Shown here one piece after another: positions 47,423 to 61,283 of a stretch of DNA of 64,000 nucleotides (position 1 is the stretch's first letter; each line of letters opens with the position of its first letter). The notes beneath the pieces are model-generated. The model saw only the letters and a list, made by a program, of their open reading frames with translations, did not search any database and had not been told where the DNA came from. This DNA comes from Gibbula magus. Its lineage: Eukaryota > Mollusca > Gastropoda > Trochida > Trochidae. The translations under genes were made by a program, and so were the position numbers. The stretch covers positions 28,786,387-28,850,386 of the forward strand of contig OW388297.1 of assembly GCA_936450465.1 (NCBI GenBank), in the 5' to 3' direction.

Positions 47423-48788
47423 CTAGGATTGCCAAGGCAATACTTAGGTCTTCAAGACTTCTGCTTGACTTTGAACTCCATGTTGCACTCTCGGTTATCC
47501 GCCAGTTATTATGCTTTAAAATGAGCTATCAAACATGTCTCTATCTTCAGTAGTTATTTTACAAAAATTATCCAAAGACAATGACCCTCTGAAAATGGAA
47601 CAATCGCTTATTAATGGACCCCTACATGACCTTTCTCACGATTAAGACAAAATGGTTAATATTTTCATACTAAGTTGCAACATAGAAAATATTGTGCTTT
47701 AATTTCCACTTAAGTAGATGTAATCATCATTTAGATTGCATACATAATGAATGCTTTATCGTTTTCTGAATATTCAAGAAAATACTCTAAATTGCTGAAA
47801 TCTTGACCCCCTGAGAACGTTTGCGATGTTCGGAGCTTAACTATCACCTTTTTGATGAAAGGGTTCAACTGAAAAGTTGTTGTTCTTGAAACTGTGTATC
47901 CGAAGGTGTAAATAGAATGAGATTATCTTAAATAGTTAAGCAGTTACGATCCTTTGAACTTTGCTTAAAATGGCGATTTTCGAAAAATGACAAAGTTCTA
48001 TGACTTGTCACACGTAAGGTATGACAAATAAATGCTTCAAAATTATTGTCCTTAATAAAATGATATCTCTCCTTTAACATAAGCTATTAAACATGTTGGT
48101 ATCTTTAGTGGTTTAAGATCTAAAATTCTTCGAAAAATATGCCCCTCAAAAGTCCTCAAAATCACGAAATTTCATACATTTTGACAAATGCGATAATTGT
48201 GGCCTAACTATTAATTTTTACATGATATAGATCTGTTATAGAAATGTTAAGTAACGTATTTGGGTCAGATAACAATAAAAAATCTTTGAAATATCTTCAT
48301 TTCTAACAGAGTTATGCCCCTTTAAACATGAGGCCGCAATTCGGTCTTTTAAAAAATGACCATATTCAATGACGGATTATCAAAATTCTAGGATGAAATT
48401 AAAAAATCGACTTCTACAACTCTCTGAAGAATTCATTTATCTATAAAATAAGCTATCATATGTAGCTTTACTAAACAAATTGAAGGACGAGTAGGTTTTG
48501 TTAGACGCATAGCCTAAAAACGACAAAAGTTCACTCAAAATTCAGTTTTTTCGAAATAGCAAAAAATCTATATATACGGCCGAAAAAATGTCACTAACTT
48601 TTTTTGTGGGGAATGTTGTTGCGCACATTTTGGTGAAAGTTTTAAGAAAATATATTGATTAGTATTCGAGCTATGAAGGTTTAAAGTTTTGACTTCAAAG
48701 GGAGATAACTCACGAAAGAAGTCGAAACTCCAAAAAGTGACTCGTTATTATCTAAGTTGAGTCACAGGCTATCATCCCTGAAAGTTTC
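47423..48788 (+). mobile_element. Family 1 module 30 (L type), 3'-truncated
   Basis: The head hairpin is ATTGCC-AA-GGCAAT (47428-47441). The L body and one terminal-class unit are present. The tail stops after ATCCCTGAAAGTTTCA and joins directly to the block A text of the next module, so the TAA tract and hairpin are missing. Confidence 0.55.
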
Positions 48789-50247
48789 ACTTTGAACTCC
48801 ATGCTTGACTCTCGGTTATTCGCCAGTTATTATGCTTTAAAATGAGCTATCAAACATGTCTCTATCATCAGTAGTTATTTTACAAAAATTATCCAAAGAC
48901 AATGACCCTCTAAAAATGGAACAATCGCTTATTAATGGACCCCTACATGACCTTTCTCACAATTAAGACAAAATGGTTAATATTTTCATACTAAGTTGCA
49001 ACATAGAAAGTATTGTGCTTTAATTTCCACTTAAGTAGATGTAACCAACTCTCCCTTTGAACAAACAGTAGAAGAACACACTTTTAAAAAATGACCATGT
49101 TCAAGGACATATTTTTAAAATTTTAGGAAGAAATTCAAAATTCGGCCGAAACAGTCCTCTCAGGAGTTCATTTATCTTCAAAATGAGCTATCACACATAG
49201 CTGTATGTATTGCCGTGAATTAGGAGAAGACTTTTAAAGACGCGTACCCTCAAAAACGCGAAAGTTAAAACAAATTCAGTTTTATCGAAATAGCAAAAAA
49301 TCTATTATTACGGCCGAAAATCGCTATAGGCTAAATCGATGAGGAATGTTGTTGCCCACATTTTGGTGAAATTTTTATGAAAATATCTTGATAAGTTTTC
49401 GAGATATTAAGGTACAAACTTTAGATTTCAAGGGGAGATTACTCGCGAAAGAAGTCGAAAATCAAAAATCGGCCACAACAGTCCTCTCAGGAATTCATTT
49501 ATCTTTAAAATGAGCTATCACACATAGCTGTATGTATTGCTGTGAATTAGGAGAAGATTTTCAAAGACACGTACCCTCAAAACCGCGAAAGTTCACCAAA
49601 AATTCAGTTTTTTCGAAATAGGAAAAAATCTATTATTACGGCCGAAAACCGCTATAGGCTAAATCGATGCGGAATGTTGTTGCCCACATAGTGGTGAAAG
49701 TTTTTTGCAAATATCTTAATTAGTACCCGAGATATTAAGGTATTAAGTTTTAACTTCAAGGGGAGATAACTCGCGGAAGAAGTCGAAAATCAAAAATCGG
49801 CCACAACAGTCCTCTCAGGAATTCATTTATCTTTAAAATGAGCTATCACACATAGCTGTATGTATTGCTGTGAATTAGGAGAAGATTTTCAAAGACGCGT
49901 ACCCTAAAAACCGCGAAAGTTCACAAAAAATTCAGTTTTTTCGAAATAGCAAGAAATCTATATATACGGCCGAAAAAATGACATTAACTTTTTTTGTGGG
50001 GAATGTTGTTGCGCACATTTTGGTGAAAGTTTTAAGAAAATATATTGATTAGTATTCGAGTTATGAAGGTTTAAAGTTTTAACTTCAAGGGGAGATAACT
50101 CGCGAAAGAAGTCGAAAATAAAAAAAGTGGCTCGTTAAAATCTAAGTTGGGTCACAGGCTATCATCCCTGAAAGTTTGAAGAAAATCGGTCAAGCCGTTA
50201 CTGCTGGAGCGATGACACAAAAAATCTGGAAAGAATAATAATAATAA
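48789..50247 (+). mobile_element. Headless family 1 module (S type, three units)
   Basis: It begins CTTTGAACTCCATGC, so the CTAGG, head hairpin and subterminal arm are absent. Block A and three core units (from about 49142, 49470 and 49800) follow, then a GAGCGATGACACAA tail and TAA run. A deletion or illegitimate exchange at 48788/48789 removed the junction between two modules. Confidence 0.55.
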
Positions 50248-51680
50248 CTAGGATTGACGCGTCAATACTTAGGTCTTCAAGACTTCTACTTGACCTAGAA
50301 CTCCATGTTGGACTTAGGGATATTCGTCTGTTTCTCCGCTTTAAAATGAGCTATCAAACATGTCTCTATCTTCAGTAGTTTTTTTACAAAAAATCTCCAA
50401 AGAAGGTACCCCTCTGAAAACGGAAAAATCACATATTAATGGACCCCGACATTACATTTCTCACGATTAAGACAAAATGGTTAATATTTCCATACTAAGG
50501 TGTAACATAGAAAATGTTGTGCTTTAATTTCCACTTAAGAAGATGCAATCATCATTTAGATTGTATACATAATTAATGCGTAATGCTGTTCTGAATATTC
50601 AAGAAAATAGTCAAAAATGCTTAAATTTGGACCCCTAGACATCGTTTGCGATGTTCGAGGCTTAACTATCAACTTTTTGATGAAAGCGGTCAACATAAAA
50701 GTTGTTCTTCCTGAAATTGTGCATACGTTGGTGTATGCAAAATTTCAATAGCGTAAGACGTTAAGCAGTAATGATCCTTTAAACATGGCTGAAAATGGCG
50801 AGTTCTGAAAAATGGCAATCTTCTATGACTTGTCACACATAAACTATGACAGAAAAATGTTTGAAATTTATTTACCTTAATAAAGGACATCTCTACTTTA
50901 CGATGATATATTAAACATAATTGTATCTTCAGTGGTTTACAATGGAAAATTCTACAAAGAAAGTACCCCTCGAAAAGTCTCAAAATAGCAAAATTTCGTT
51001 GTTTTGGTCAAACGCGTCAATTGTGGCCGAACTATCAACTTTTACATGATAATGATCTATAGTGGAATTATTTGCCTAGTAATTGTTAAACGAATGCAGT
51101 AAAAAAAATTGACACAAGTTTATTCCTTACCGAGTAACCTCCCTTAGAAGACGTAGACCAAAAACGGAGTTTTTTTAAATGACGAATTTCAAAGGTGGAT
51201 TGCGTAAATACAAAGATGAAATTTAAAAATCGGAAGATGTCACGTTATGGAGCAGCTATTCAGCTTCAAAATGAGCTACCACATGTAACTGTATGTATTG
51301 CCGTTAGTGAGAAGAAGATTTTCAAAGACGCGTACCCTAAAAACCGCGAAAGTTCACAAAAAATTCAGTTTTTTCGAAATAGCAAAAAATCTATATATAC
51401 GGCCGAAAAAATACCATTGAGCTTTTCGATGGGGAATTTTGTTGCGCACATTTTGGTGAAAGTTTTATGAAAATATCTTGATAAGTTTTCGAGATATTGA
51501 GGTTTGCAGTTTCAACTTCAAGGGGAGATAACTCAAGAACTAGGTCGAAATTCGAAAATCTGGCTCGTGCATTTCAAGATATTGTCACAAGCTATCATCC
51601 CTGAAAGTTTGAAGAAAATCGGTCAAGCCGTTACTGCTGGAGCGATGACACAAAAAATCTGGAAAGAATAATAATAATAA
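50248..51680 (+). mobile_element. Family 1 module 31 (L type)
   Basis: The head is at 50253-50266. Block B has the 97-codon minus-strand frame (50690-50983), then a section special to this subgroup (GTCAAACGCGTCAATTGTGG, CCTTACCGAGTAACC), one core unit starting GGAAGATGTCACG, and the GAGCGATGACACAA tail. It is copied as modules 33 and 37. Confidence 0.6.
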
Positions 51681-53205
51681 CTAGGATTGCCAAGGCAATA
51701 CTTAGGTCTTCAAGACTTCTGCTTGACCTTGAACTTCATGTTGGACTCTCAGTTATGCGTCAGTTTCTCTGCTTTAAAATGAGCTATCAAACATGTATCT
51801 ATCTTCAGTAGTTTTTTTACAAAAAATATCCAAAGACACTGACCCTCTGAAAATGGAACAATTGCTTATTAATGGACCCCAAAATGATCTTTCTCATAAT
51901 TAAGATAAAACGGTTAATATTTTCATACTAATGTATAACAAAGGAAATGTTGTGCTTTAATTTCCACTTAAGTAGATGTATTCATCATTAAGATTGCATA
52001 CATAGGTAATGCGTCATGTTCTTCTGAATATTCAAGAAAATACTAAAAAATGCTTAAATTTTGACCCATGGACAACGTTTGCGATGTTTGGAGCTTAACT
52101 ATTAACTTTTTGATGAAAGGGTTCAACAAAAAAGTTGTTCCTCTTGTTGTTGTGCGTCCTTGGGTGTAAATACAATGTCAATATCTTAATTAATTGAGCA
52201 GTTGTGAGCCTTTGAAATTTGATGAAAATGGCGATTTTCGAAAAATGACAATCTTCTATGACCAGTCACACGTGACATATGACAGACATATGATTGAAAT
52301 TTATTGTCTTGAATACATGAAATCTGTAATTCATCATGCGCTATCAAATATAATGGTATCGTCAGTGGTTTACGATCAACAATTCTACAAAGAAAATACC
52401 CCTCGAAAAGTCTCAAAATTACAAAATTTTACTTTTTTGGGAATATGTCCAAATTGTGCCGAAACTATCAACTTTTATATGATAATGATATGTTATGGAC
52501 TTGTTAAACTAGTTATAACAAAGAGATGGAAATCAGTAACTTCGGAATAAGTTCATTATTAACAGAGTTATGTCCCTTTGAACATATAGTAGGAAAACGC
52601 ACTTTTTGAAAATGACCATGTTCAAGGACATATTTTTAGAATTCTAGGAATAAATTCAAAATTCGGCCAAAACAGTCCTCTCAGGAGTTCATTTATCTTC
52701 AAAATGAGCTATCACACATAGCTTTATGTATTGCCGTGAATTAGGAGAAGATTTTCAAAGACGCGTACCCTCAAAACCGCGAAAGTTCACAAAATTTTCA
52801 GTTTTATCGAAATAGCAAAAAATCTATTATTACGGCCGAAAACCGCTATATGCTTAATCGATGAGGAATGTTGTTGCCCACATAGTGGTAAAAGTTTTGT
52901 GCAAATATATTGATTAGTACTCGAGTTATTAAGGTTTAAAGTTTTGACTTCAAGGGGAGATAACTCGCGAAAGAAGTCGAAAATCCAAAATCTGGCTTCG
53001 TAGTGCACCAATTCAGGTTACAGACTATCATCACTGAAAATCTCATGAAAATCGGTCGAGCGGTTAAGCGGGCATGTTCTGGACAAAAAAAGGGTCAAAT
53101 AATAATAAAAAAAAACAAAAAAAACACGATAATAACAATAGGTCTTCCAGACATAGTCTTGAAGACCTAATAATAATAATAATAAGAAACACGATAGGAA
53201 CAATA
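51681..53205 (+). mobile_element. Family 1 module 32 (L type)
   Basis: The head hairpin is ATTGCC-AA-GGCAAT (51686-51699). The body has its own block B (GACCCATGGACAACG) with 76-codon minus and 118-codon plus frames overlapping antiparallel (52186-52416 and 52194-52550). One complete hairpin lies at 53140-53168. A second hairpin repeat starts (AAGAAACACGATAGG) but stops exactly before its stem, at 53205. Confidence 0.6.
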
Positions 53206-53962
53206 CCGCGAAAGTACACCAAAAATTCAGTTTTATCGAAATAGGAAAAAATCTATTATTACGGCCGAAAACCGCTATAGGCTAAATCGATGCGGAATGT
53301 TGTTGCCCACATAGTGGTGAAAGTTTTTTGCAAATATCTTAATTAGTACCCGAGATATTAAGGTATTAAGTTTTAACTTCAAGGGGAGATAACTCGCGGA
53401 AGAAGTCGAAAATCAAAAATCGGCCACAACAGTCCTCTCAGGAATTCATTTATCTTTAAAATGAGCTATCACACATAGCTGTATGTATTGCTGTGAATTA
53501 GGAGAAGATTTTCAAAGACGCGTACCCTAAAAACCGCGAAAGTTCACAAAAAATTCAGTTTTTTCGAAATAGCAAGAAATCTATTATTACGGCCGAAAAC
53601 CGCTATATGCTTAATCGATGAGGAATGTTGTTGCCCACATAGTGGTAAAAGTTTTGTGCAAATATATTGATTAGTACTCGAGTTATTAAGGTTTAAAGTT
53701 TTGACTTCAAGGGGAGATAACTCGCGAAAGAAGTCGAAAATCCAAAATCTGGCTTCGTAGTGCACCAATTCAGGTTACAGACTATCATCACTGAAAATCT
53801 CATGAAAATCGGTCGAGCGGTTAAGCGGGCATGTTCTGGACAAAAAAAGGGTCAAATAATAATAAAAAAAAAAAAAAAAAACACGATAATAACAATAGGT
53901 CTTCCAGACATAGTCTTGAAGACCTAATAATAATAATAATAAGAAACACGATAGGAACAATA
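53206..53962 (+). mobile_element. Partial chimeric module (757-bp duplication unit)
   Basis: It starts inside a core unit with CCGCGAAAGTACACC, continues through a second core unit, then module 32's last unit, tail, TAA run and hairpin, and stops again just before a hairpin stem. It has no head. It arose by joining the base of a 3' hairpin to the middle of a 328-bp unit. Confidence 0.6.
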
Positions 53963-54627
53963 CCGCGAAAGTACACCAAAAATTCAGTTTTATCGAAATA
54001 GGAAAAAATCTATTATTACGGCCGAAAACCGCTATAGGCTAAATCGATGCGGAATGTTGTTGCCCACATAGTGGTGAAAGTTTTTTGCAAATATCTTAAT
54101 TAGTACCCGAGATATTAAGGTATTAAGTTTTAACTTCAAGGGGAGATAACTCGCGGAAGAAGTCGAAAATCAAAAATCGGCCACAACAGTCCTCTCAGGA
54201 ATTCATTTATCTTTAAAATGAGCTATCACACATAGCTGTATGTATTGCTGTGAATTAGGAGAAGATTTTCAAAGACGCGTACCCTAAAAACCGCGAAAGT
54301 TCACAAAAAATTCAGTTTTTTCGAAATAGCAAGAAATCTATATATACGGCCGAAAAAATGACATTAACTTTTTTTGTGGGGAATGTTGTTGCGCACATTT
54401 TGGTGAAAGTTTTAAGAAAATATATTGATTAGTATTCGAGTTATGAAGGTTTAAAGTTTTAACTTCAAGGGGAGATAACTCGCGAAAGAAGTCGAAAATA
54501 AAAAAAGTGGCTCGTTAAAATCTAAGTTGGGTCACAGGCTATCATCCCTGAAAGTTTGAAGAAAATCGGTCAAGCCGTTACTGCTGGAGCGATGACACAA
54601 AAAATCTGGAAAGAATAATAATAATAA
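53963..54627 (+). mobile_element. Partial S-type module end, headless
   Basis: It starts with the same CCGCGAAAG junction and contains one internal and one terminal core unit, tail and TAA run. It is the counterpart of 49,6xx-50247. Confidence 0.6.
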
Positions 54628-56060
54628 CTAGGATTGACGCGTCAATACTTAGGTCTTCAAGACTTCTACTTGACCTAGAACTCCATGTTGGACTTAGGGA
54701 TATTCGTCTGTTTCTCCGCTTTAAAATGAGCTATCAAACATGTCTCTATCTTCAGTAGTTTTTTTACAAAAAATCTCCAAAGAAGGTACCCCTCTGAAAA
54801 CGGAAAAATCACATATTAATGGACCCCGACATTACATTTCTCACGATTAAGACAAAATGGTTAATATTTCCATACTAAGGTGTAACATAGAAAATGTTGT
54901 GCTTTAATTTCCACTTAAGAAGATGCAATCATCATTTAGATTGTATACATAATTAATGCGTAATGCTGTTCTGAATATTCAAGAAAATAGTCAAAAATGC
55001 TTAAATTTGGACCCCTAGACATCGTTTGCGATGTTCGAGGCTTAACTATCAACTTTTTGATGAAAGCGGTCAACATAAAAGTTGTTCTTCCTGAAATTGT
55101 GCATACGTTGGTGTATGCAAAATTTCAATAGCGTAAGACGTTAAGCAGTAATGATCCTTTAAACATGGCTGAAAATGGCGAGTTCTGAAAAATGGCAATC
55201 TTCTATGACTTGTCACACATAAACTATGACAGAAAAATGTTTGAAATTTATTTACCTTAATAAAGGACATCTCTACTTTACGATGATATATTAAACATAA
55301 TTGTATCTTCAGTGGTTTACAATGGAAAATTCTACAAAGAAAGTACCCCTCGAAAAGTCTCAAAATAGCAAAATTTCGTTGTTTTGGTCAAACGCGTCAA
55401 TTGTGGCCGAACTATCAACTTTTACATGATAATGATCTATAGTGGAATTATTTGCCTAGTAATTGTTAAACGAATGCAGTAAAAAAATTTGACACAAGTT
55501 TATTCCTTACCGAGTAACCTCCCTTAGAAGACGTAGACCAAAAACGGAGTTTTTTTAAATGACGAATTTCAAAGGTGGATTGCGTAAATACAAAGATGAA
55601 ATTTAAAAATCGGAAGATGTCACGTTATGGAGCAGCTATTCAGCTTCAAAATGAGCTACCACATGTAACTGTATGTATTGCCGTTAGTGAGAAGAAGATT
55701 TTCAAAGACGCGTACCCTAAAAACCGCGAAAGTTCACAAAAAATTCAGTTTTTTCGAAATAGCAAAAAATCTATATATACGGCCGAAAAAATACCATTGA
55801 GCTTTTCGATGGGGAATTTTGTTGCGCACATTTTGGTGAAAGTTTTATGAAAATATCTTGATAAGTTTTCGAGATATTGAGGTTTGAAGTTTCAACTTCA
55901 AGGGGAGATAACTCAAGAACTAGGTCGAAATTCGAAAATCTGGCTCGTGCATTTCAAGATATTGTCACAAGCTATCATCCCTGAAAGTTTGAAGAAAATC
56001 GGTCAAGCCGTTACTGCTGGAGCGATGACACAAAAAATCTGGAAAGAATAATAATAATAA
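54628..56060 (+). mobile_element. Family 1 module 33 (L type)
   Basis: The head is at 54633-54646. It is a near-identical copy of module 31 with the 97-codon minus-strand frame intact (55070-55363). Confidence 0.6.
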
Positions 56061-57584
56061 CTAGGATTGCCAAGGCAATACTTAGGTCTTCAAGACTTCT
56101 GCTTGACCTTGAACTTCATGTTGGACTCTCAGTTATGCGTCAGTTTCTCTGCTTTAAAATGAGCTATCAAACATGTATCTATCTTCAGTAGTTTTTTTAC
56201 AAAAAATATCCAAAGACACTGACCCTCTGAAAATGGAACAATTGCTTATTAATGGACCCCAAAATGATCTTTCTCATAATTAAGATAAACCGGTTAATAT
56301 TTTCATACTAATGTATAACAAAGGAAATGTTGTGCTTTAATTTCCACTTAAGTAGTGTATTCATCATTAAGATTGCATACATAGGTAATGCGTCATGTTC
56401 TTCTGAATATTCAAGAAAATACTAAAAAATGCTTAAATTTTGACCCATGGACAACGTTTGCGATGTTTGGAGCTTAACTATTAACTTTTTGATGAAAGGG
56501 TTCAACAAAAAAGTTGTTCCTCTTGTTGTTGTGCGTCCTTGGGTGTAAATACAATGTCAATATCTTAATTAATTGAGCAGTTGTGAGCCTTTGAAATTTG
56601 ATGAAAATGGCGATTTTCGAAAAATGACAATCTTCTATGACCAGTCACACGTGACATATGACAGACATATGATTGAAATTTATTGTCTTGAATACATGAA
56701 ATCTGTAATTCATCATGCGCTATCAAATATAATGGTATCGTCAGTGGTTTACGATCAACAATTCTACAAAGAAAATACCCCTCGAAAAGTCTCAAAATTA
56801 CAAAATTTTACTTTTTTGGGAATATGTCCAAATTGTGCCGAAACTATCAACTTTTATATGATAATGATATGTTATGGACTTGTTAAACTAGTTATAACAA
56901 AGAGATGGAAATCAGTAACTTCGGAATAAGTTCATTATTAACAGAGTTATGTCCCTTTGAACATATAGTAGGAAAACGCACTTTTTGAAAATGACCATGT
57001 TCAAGGACATATTTTTAGAATTCTAGGAATAAATTCAAAATTCGGCCAAAACAGTCCTCTCAGGAGTTCATTTATCTTCAAAATGAGCTATCACACATAG
57101 CTTTATGTATTGCCGTGAATTAGGAGAAGATTTTCAAAGACGCGTACCCTCAAAACCGCGAAAGTTCACAAAATTTTCAGTTTTATCGAAATAGCAAAAA
57201 ATCTATTATTACGGCCGAAAACCGCTATATGCTTAATCGATGAGGAATGTTGTTGCCCACATAGTGGTAAAAGTTTTGTGCAAATATATTGATTAGTACT
57301 CGAGTTATTAAGGTTTAAAGTTTTGACTTCAAGGGGAGATAACTCGCGAAAGAAGTCGAAAATCCAAAATCTGGCTTCGTAGTGCACCAATTCAGGTTAC
57401 AGACTATCATCACTGAAAATCTCATGAAAATCGGTCGAGCGGTTAAGCGGGCATGTTCTGGACAAAAAAAGGGTCAAATAATAATAAAAAAAAACAAAAA
57501 AAACACGATAATAACAATAGGTCTTCCAGACATAGTCTTGAAGACCTAATAATAATAATAATAAGAAACACGATAGGAACAATA
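56061..57584 (+). mobile_element. Family 1 module 34 (L type)
   Basis: The head hairpin is ATTGCC-AA-GGCAAT (56066-56079). It is a near-identical copy of module 32 with one complete hairpin (about 57519-57548) and a second repeat cut off at 57584, the same point as in module 32. Confidence 0.6.
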
Positions 57585-58257
57585 CCGCGAAAGTACACCA
57601 AAAATTCAGTTTTATCGAAATAGGAAAAAATCTATTATTACGGCCGAAAACCGCTATAGGCTAAATCGATGCGGAATGTTGTTGCCCACATAGTGGTGAA
57701 AGTTTTTTGCAAATATCTTAATTAGTACCCGAGATATTAAGGTATTAAGTTTTAACTTCAAGGGGAGATAACTCGCGGAAGAAGTCGAAAATCAAAAATC
57801 GGCCACAACAGTCCTCTCAGGAATTCATTTATCTTTAAAATGAGCTATCACACATAGCTGTATGTATTGCTGTGAATTAGGAGAAGATTTTCAAAGACGC
57901 GTACCCTAAAAACCGCGAAAGTTCACAAAAAATTCAGTTTTTTCGAAATAGCAAGAAATCTATATATACGGCCGAAAAAATGACATAACTTTTTTTGTGG
58001 GGAATGTTGTTGCGCACATTTTGGTGAAAGTTTTAAGAAAATATATTGATTAGTATTCGAGTTATGAAGGTTTAAAGTTTTAACTTCAAGGGGAGATAAC
58101 TCGCGAAAGAAGTCGAAAATCCAAAAAGTGGCTCGTTAAAATCTAAGTTGGGTCACAGGCTATCATCCCTGAAAGTTTGAAGAAAATCGGTCAAGCCGTT
58201 ACTGCTGGAGCGATGACACAAAAAATCTGGAAAGAATAATAATAATAATAATAATAA
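57585..58257 (+). mobile_element. Partial S-type module end, headless
   Basis: This is the third occurrence of the hairpin-base/CCGCGAAAG junction, followed by two core units, tail and a long TAA run. It corresponds to 53963-54627 with a one-base deletion in the terminal unit (ATGACATAAC near 57981). Confidence 0.6.
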
Positions 58258-59742
58258 CTAGGATTGCCACAGGCAATACTTAGGTCTTCAAGACTTCTGC
58301 TTGACCTAAAACTCCATGTTGGACTTATGGTTATTCGTCTGTTTCTCCGCTTTAAAATGAGCTATCAAACATGTCTCTATCTTCAGTAGTTTTTTTACAA
58401 AATTTCTCCAAAGAAGGTACCCCTCTGAAAACGGAAAAATCACATATTAATTGACCCCTACATTACATTTCTCACGATTAAGACAAAATGGTTAATATTT
58501 CCATACTAAGGTGTAACATGGAACATGTTGTGCTTCAATTTCCACTTAAGAAGATGTAATCATCATTTAGATTGCATGCATAATTAATGCGTTATGCTGT
58601 TCTGAATATTCAAGAAAACACTCAAAAATGCTTAAATTTGGACCCTTAGACATCGCTTGCGATGTTCGAGGCTTAACTATCATCTTTTTGATGAAAGCGG
58701 TCAACATAAAAGTTGTTCTTCTTGAAATTGTGCATACGTAGGTGTATGTAAACTTTCAATAGCATAAGAAGTTAAGCAGTTATGAACCTTTCAACTTTGT
58801 TGAAAATGGCGATTTTTTAAAAATGACAAACTTCTATGACTTGTCACAAAAAAACTAAGACATATTTGAGCTTGAAAAATATTGTCCTTAATAAATGACG
58901 TTTCTACATCACCATAATCTATTTAAAGTCTTCCTATCTTCAATGGTTTATGATCAATAATTCCCCAAAGGATAAACACCTCAAAAAGTCTCAAAACCAA
59001 AATATTCCACTGTTTTGGGCATATGCTGAAATTACGCAGAAACCATCAACTTTTATATGATAATGACGTGTTATGGAATTGTTAATCTAGTTATTAGGAA
59101 GAGATTGAAGTCAGTAAGTTTGACATAACTTCATTTATAACATAGTTATGTTCCTGTGAATGCGACTCAAAAATATTCAATTTTAAAAAAGTCCATTTTT
59201 CAAATCGCTGTATTCTGATAACCGTTATCAATACAGTTTTGGTTTTAGGTATCGTTTACACAGTGGCTATTCAGCTTTAAAATGAGCTATCACACATAGC
59301 TGTATGTATTGCCGTTATTTAGGAGAAGATTTTTGAAGACGCATACCCTCAGAATCGCGAAAGTTCAAAAATATTTCAGTTTTTGCGAAATAGCAAAAAA
59401 TCTATTATTACGGCCGAAAACGCCACTAGTCCTAATCGATGGGGAATGTTGTTGCCCACATTTTGGTAAAAGTTTTATGAAAATATGTTGACAAGTTTTC
59501 GAGATATTGAGGTTTGAAGTTTCAACTTCAAGGGGAGATAACTCAAGAACCAGATCGAAATTCAAAAAAATGGCTCGACAAAATCTAAGTTGGATTACTG
59601 GCTACAATCCCTGAAAATTTCATGCAAATCGGATCAGCCGTTTTGCCGGTAGGAGGGCCACAAAATCGTACAAATAATAATAATAATAAAAAAAAACACG
59701 ATAACAACAATAGGTCTTCAGACATACGTCTTGAAGACCTAA
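58258..59742 (+). mobile_element. Family 1 module 35 (L type)
   Basis: The head hairpin is ATTGCC-ACA-GGCAAT (58263-58277), like module 27. Block B is present without a long open frame. The core unit (about 59240-59570) has GCCACTAGTCCTAATC. One hairpin lies at 59712-59740. Confidence 0.6.
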
Positions 59743-61283
59743 CTAGGATTGACGCGTCAATACTTAGGTCTTCAAGACTTCTGCTTGACCTTGAACTCCA
59801 TGTTGGACTCTCGATTATGCATCATTTTCTCCGCTTTAAAACGAGCTATCAAACATGTCTCTATCTTCAGTAGTTATTTTACAGAAATTCTCCAAAGACA
59901 ATGACTCTCTGAAAATGGAACTTTTTCTTATTAATGGACCCCTACATGGTCTTTCTCACGATTAAGACAAAATGGTTAATATTTTCATACTAAGTTGCAC
60001 ATAGAAAATATTGTGCTTTAATTTCCACTTAAGTAGATTTAATCATCATTTAGATTGCATACATAATTAAGGCGTTATGCTTTTCTGAATATTCAAGAAA
60101 ATACTCAAAAATGTTTAAATTTTGACCCCTAGACAACATTTGCGATGTTCGGAGCTTAACTATCAACTTTTTGATGAAAGGGTTCAACAGAAACGTTGGT
60201 GTTCTTGAAATTGTCCATCCGTAGGTATAAACACAATTTCAATATTTTAATTAGTTAAGCAGTTATGATCCTTTGAACCTTGCTTAAAATGACGATTTTA
60301 AAAAAAAGACAAACTTCTATGACTTGTCACAAAAAAACTAAGACAGATACGAGCTTGAAAAATATTGTCCTTAAAAAATGACGTTTCTACATCAACATGA
60401 TCTATTTAAAGTGTTCCTATCTTCAGTGGTTCATGATCAATAATTCTCAAAAGGATATACCCCTCGAAAATGCTCAAAATCACAAACTTTTACTTATTTG
60501 GGGAATATGCCCACATTGTGCCCAAACTATCATTTTTTATATGATAATGATATGTTATGGAAGTGTTGCATTAGTTATAAGAAAGAGACTACAATAAGTA
60601 ACTTCGACATAACTTTTTTCGTAACAGAGTTATGCCCCTTTAAACATGGAGCCCGAAACACGCCCATTTTAAAAAGGACCATAATCAAGGGCAGATTACT
60701 CGAATTCAAGGTCCAAATTTAAAATTCGGCTACAGTACTTTTTTTCTAAATTCAATTAGCTTTCAAATGAGCTATCACACATAGCTGTATGTGTTGCCGT
60801 TATTTATGAGAAGATTTTTGAAGACGCGTACCCTCAAAATCGCGAAAGTGCGCAAAATTTTCAGTTTTTTCGAAATAGCAAAAAATCTATTATTACGGCC
60901 GAAAACCGCTATAGGCCTAATCGATGGGGAATGTTGATGCCCACATTTTGGTGAAAGTTTTATGAAAATATCTTGATAAGTTTTCGAGCTATTGAGGTTT
61001 GAAGTTTCAACTTTAAGGGGAGATAACTCAAGAAAGAAGTCGAAAATCCAAAATCCGTCTCGTCATCACCTAAGTTGGGTCACTGGCTATCATTTCTGAA
61101 CGTTTCAGAACAATCGGCCCAGCCGTTAGTTCTGAATCAGTGGCACAAAATCGGTATAAATAATAATAATAATAATAATAATCAGGATAAAAACAATAGG
61201 TCTTCAGACATTCGTCTTGAAGACCTAATAATAAGAAACACGATAGGAACAATAGGTCTTCAGACTTTGTCTTGAAGACCTAA
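59743..61283 (+). mobile_element. Family 1 module 36 (L type) with two 3' hairpins
   Basis: The head is at 59748-59761. It has an L body with one core unit (about 60720-61060) and a tail with GTTCTGAATCAGTGG. Two hairpins lie at 61198-61226 (preceded by GGATAAAAACAAT) and 61253-61281. Confidence 0.6.

Larger units (their letters stand above)
49620..58257 (+). repeat. Tandem duplication, period 4,380 bp, with internal 757-bp duplication
   Basis: The block reading from an AGGAAAAAATC variant core unit (49621) through modules 31 and 32 recurs from 54001 at 4,380 bp, and its first part again from 57623. The first copy carries an extra 757-bp duplication (copies ending at 53205 and 53962), so the basic block is about 3,622 bp. 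A one-base deletion at about 56355 shifts the offset to 4,379. Module 37 is another close copy of module 31. Confidence 0.75.

Noticed and set aside
52194..52550. 118-codon plus-strand open frame (and its copy at 56573-56929) as a gene
   Set aside because: It overlaps an antiparallel open frame, is repeated only through the 4,380-bp duplication, has no recognisable domain, and the corresponding region of other L modules is not open in this frame.
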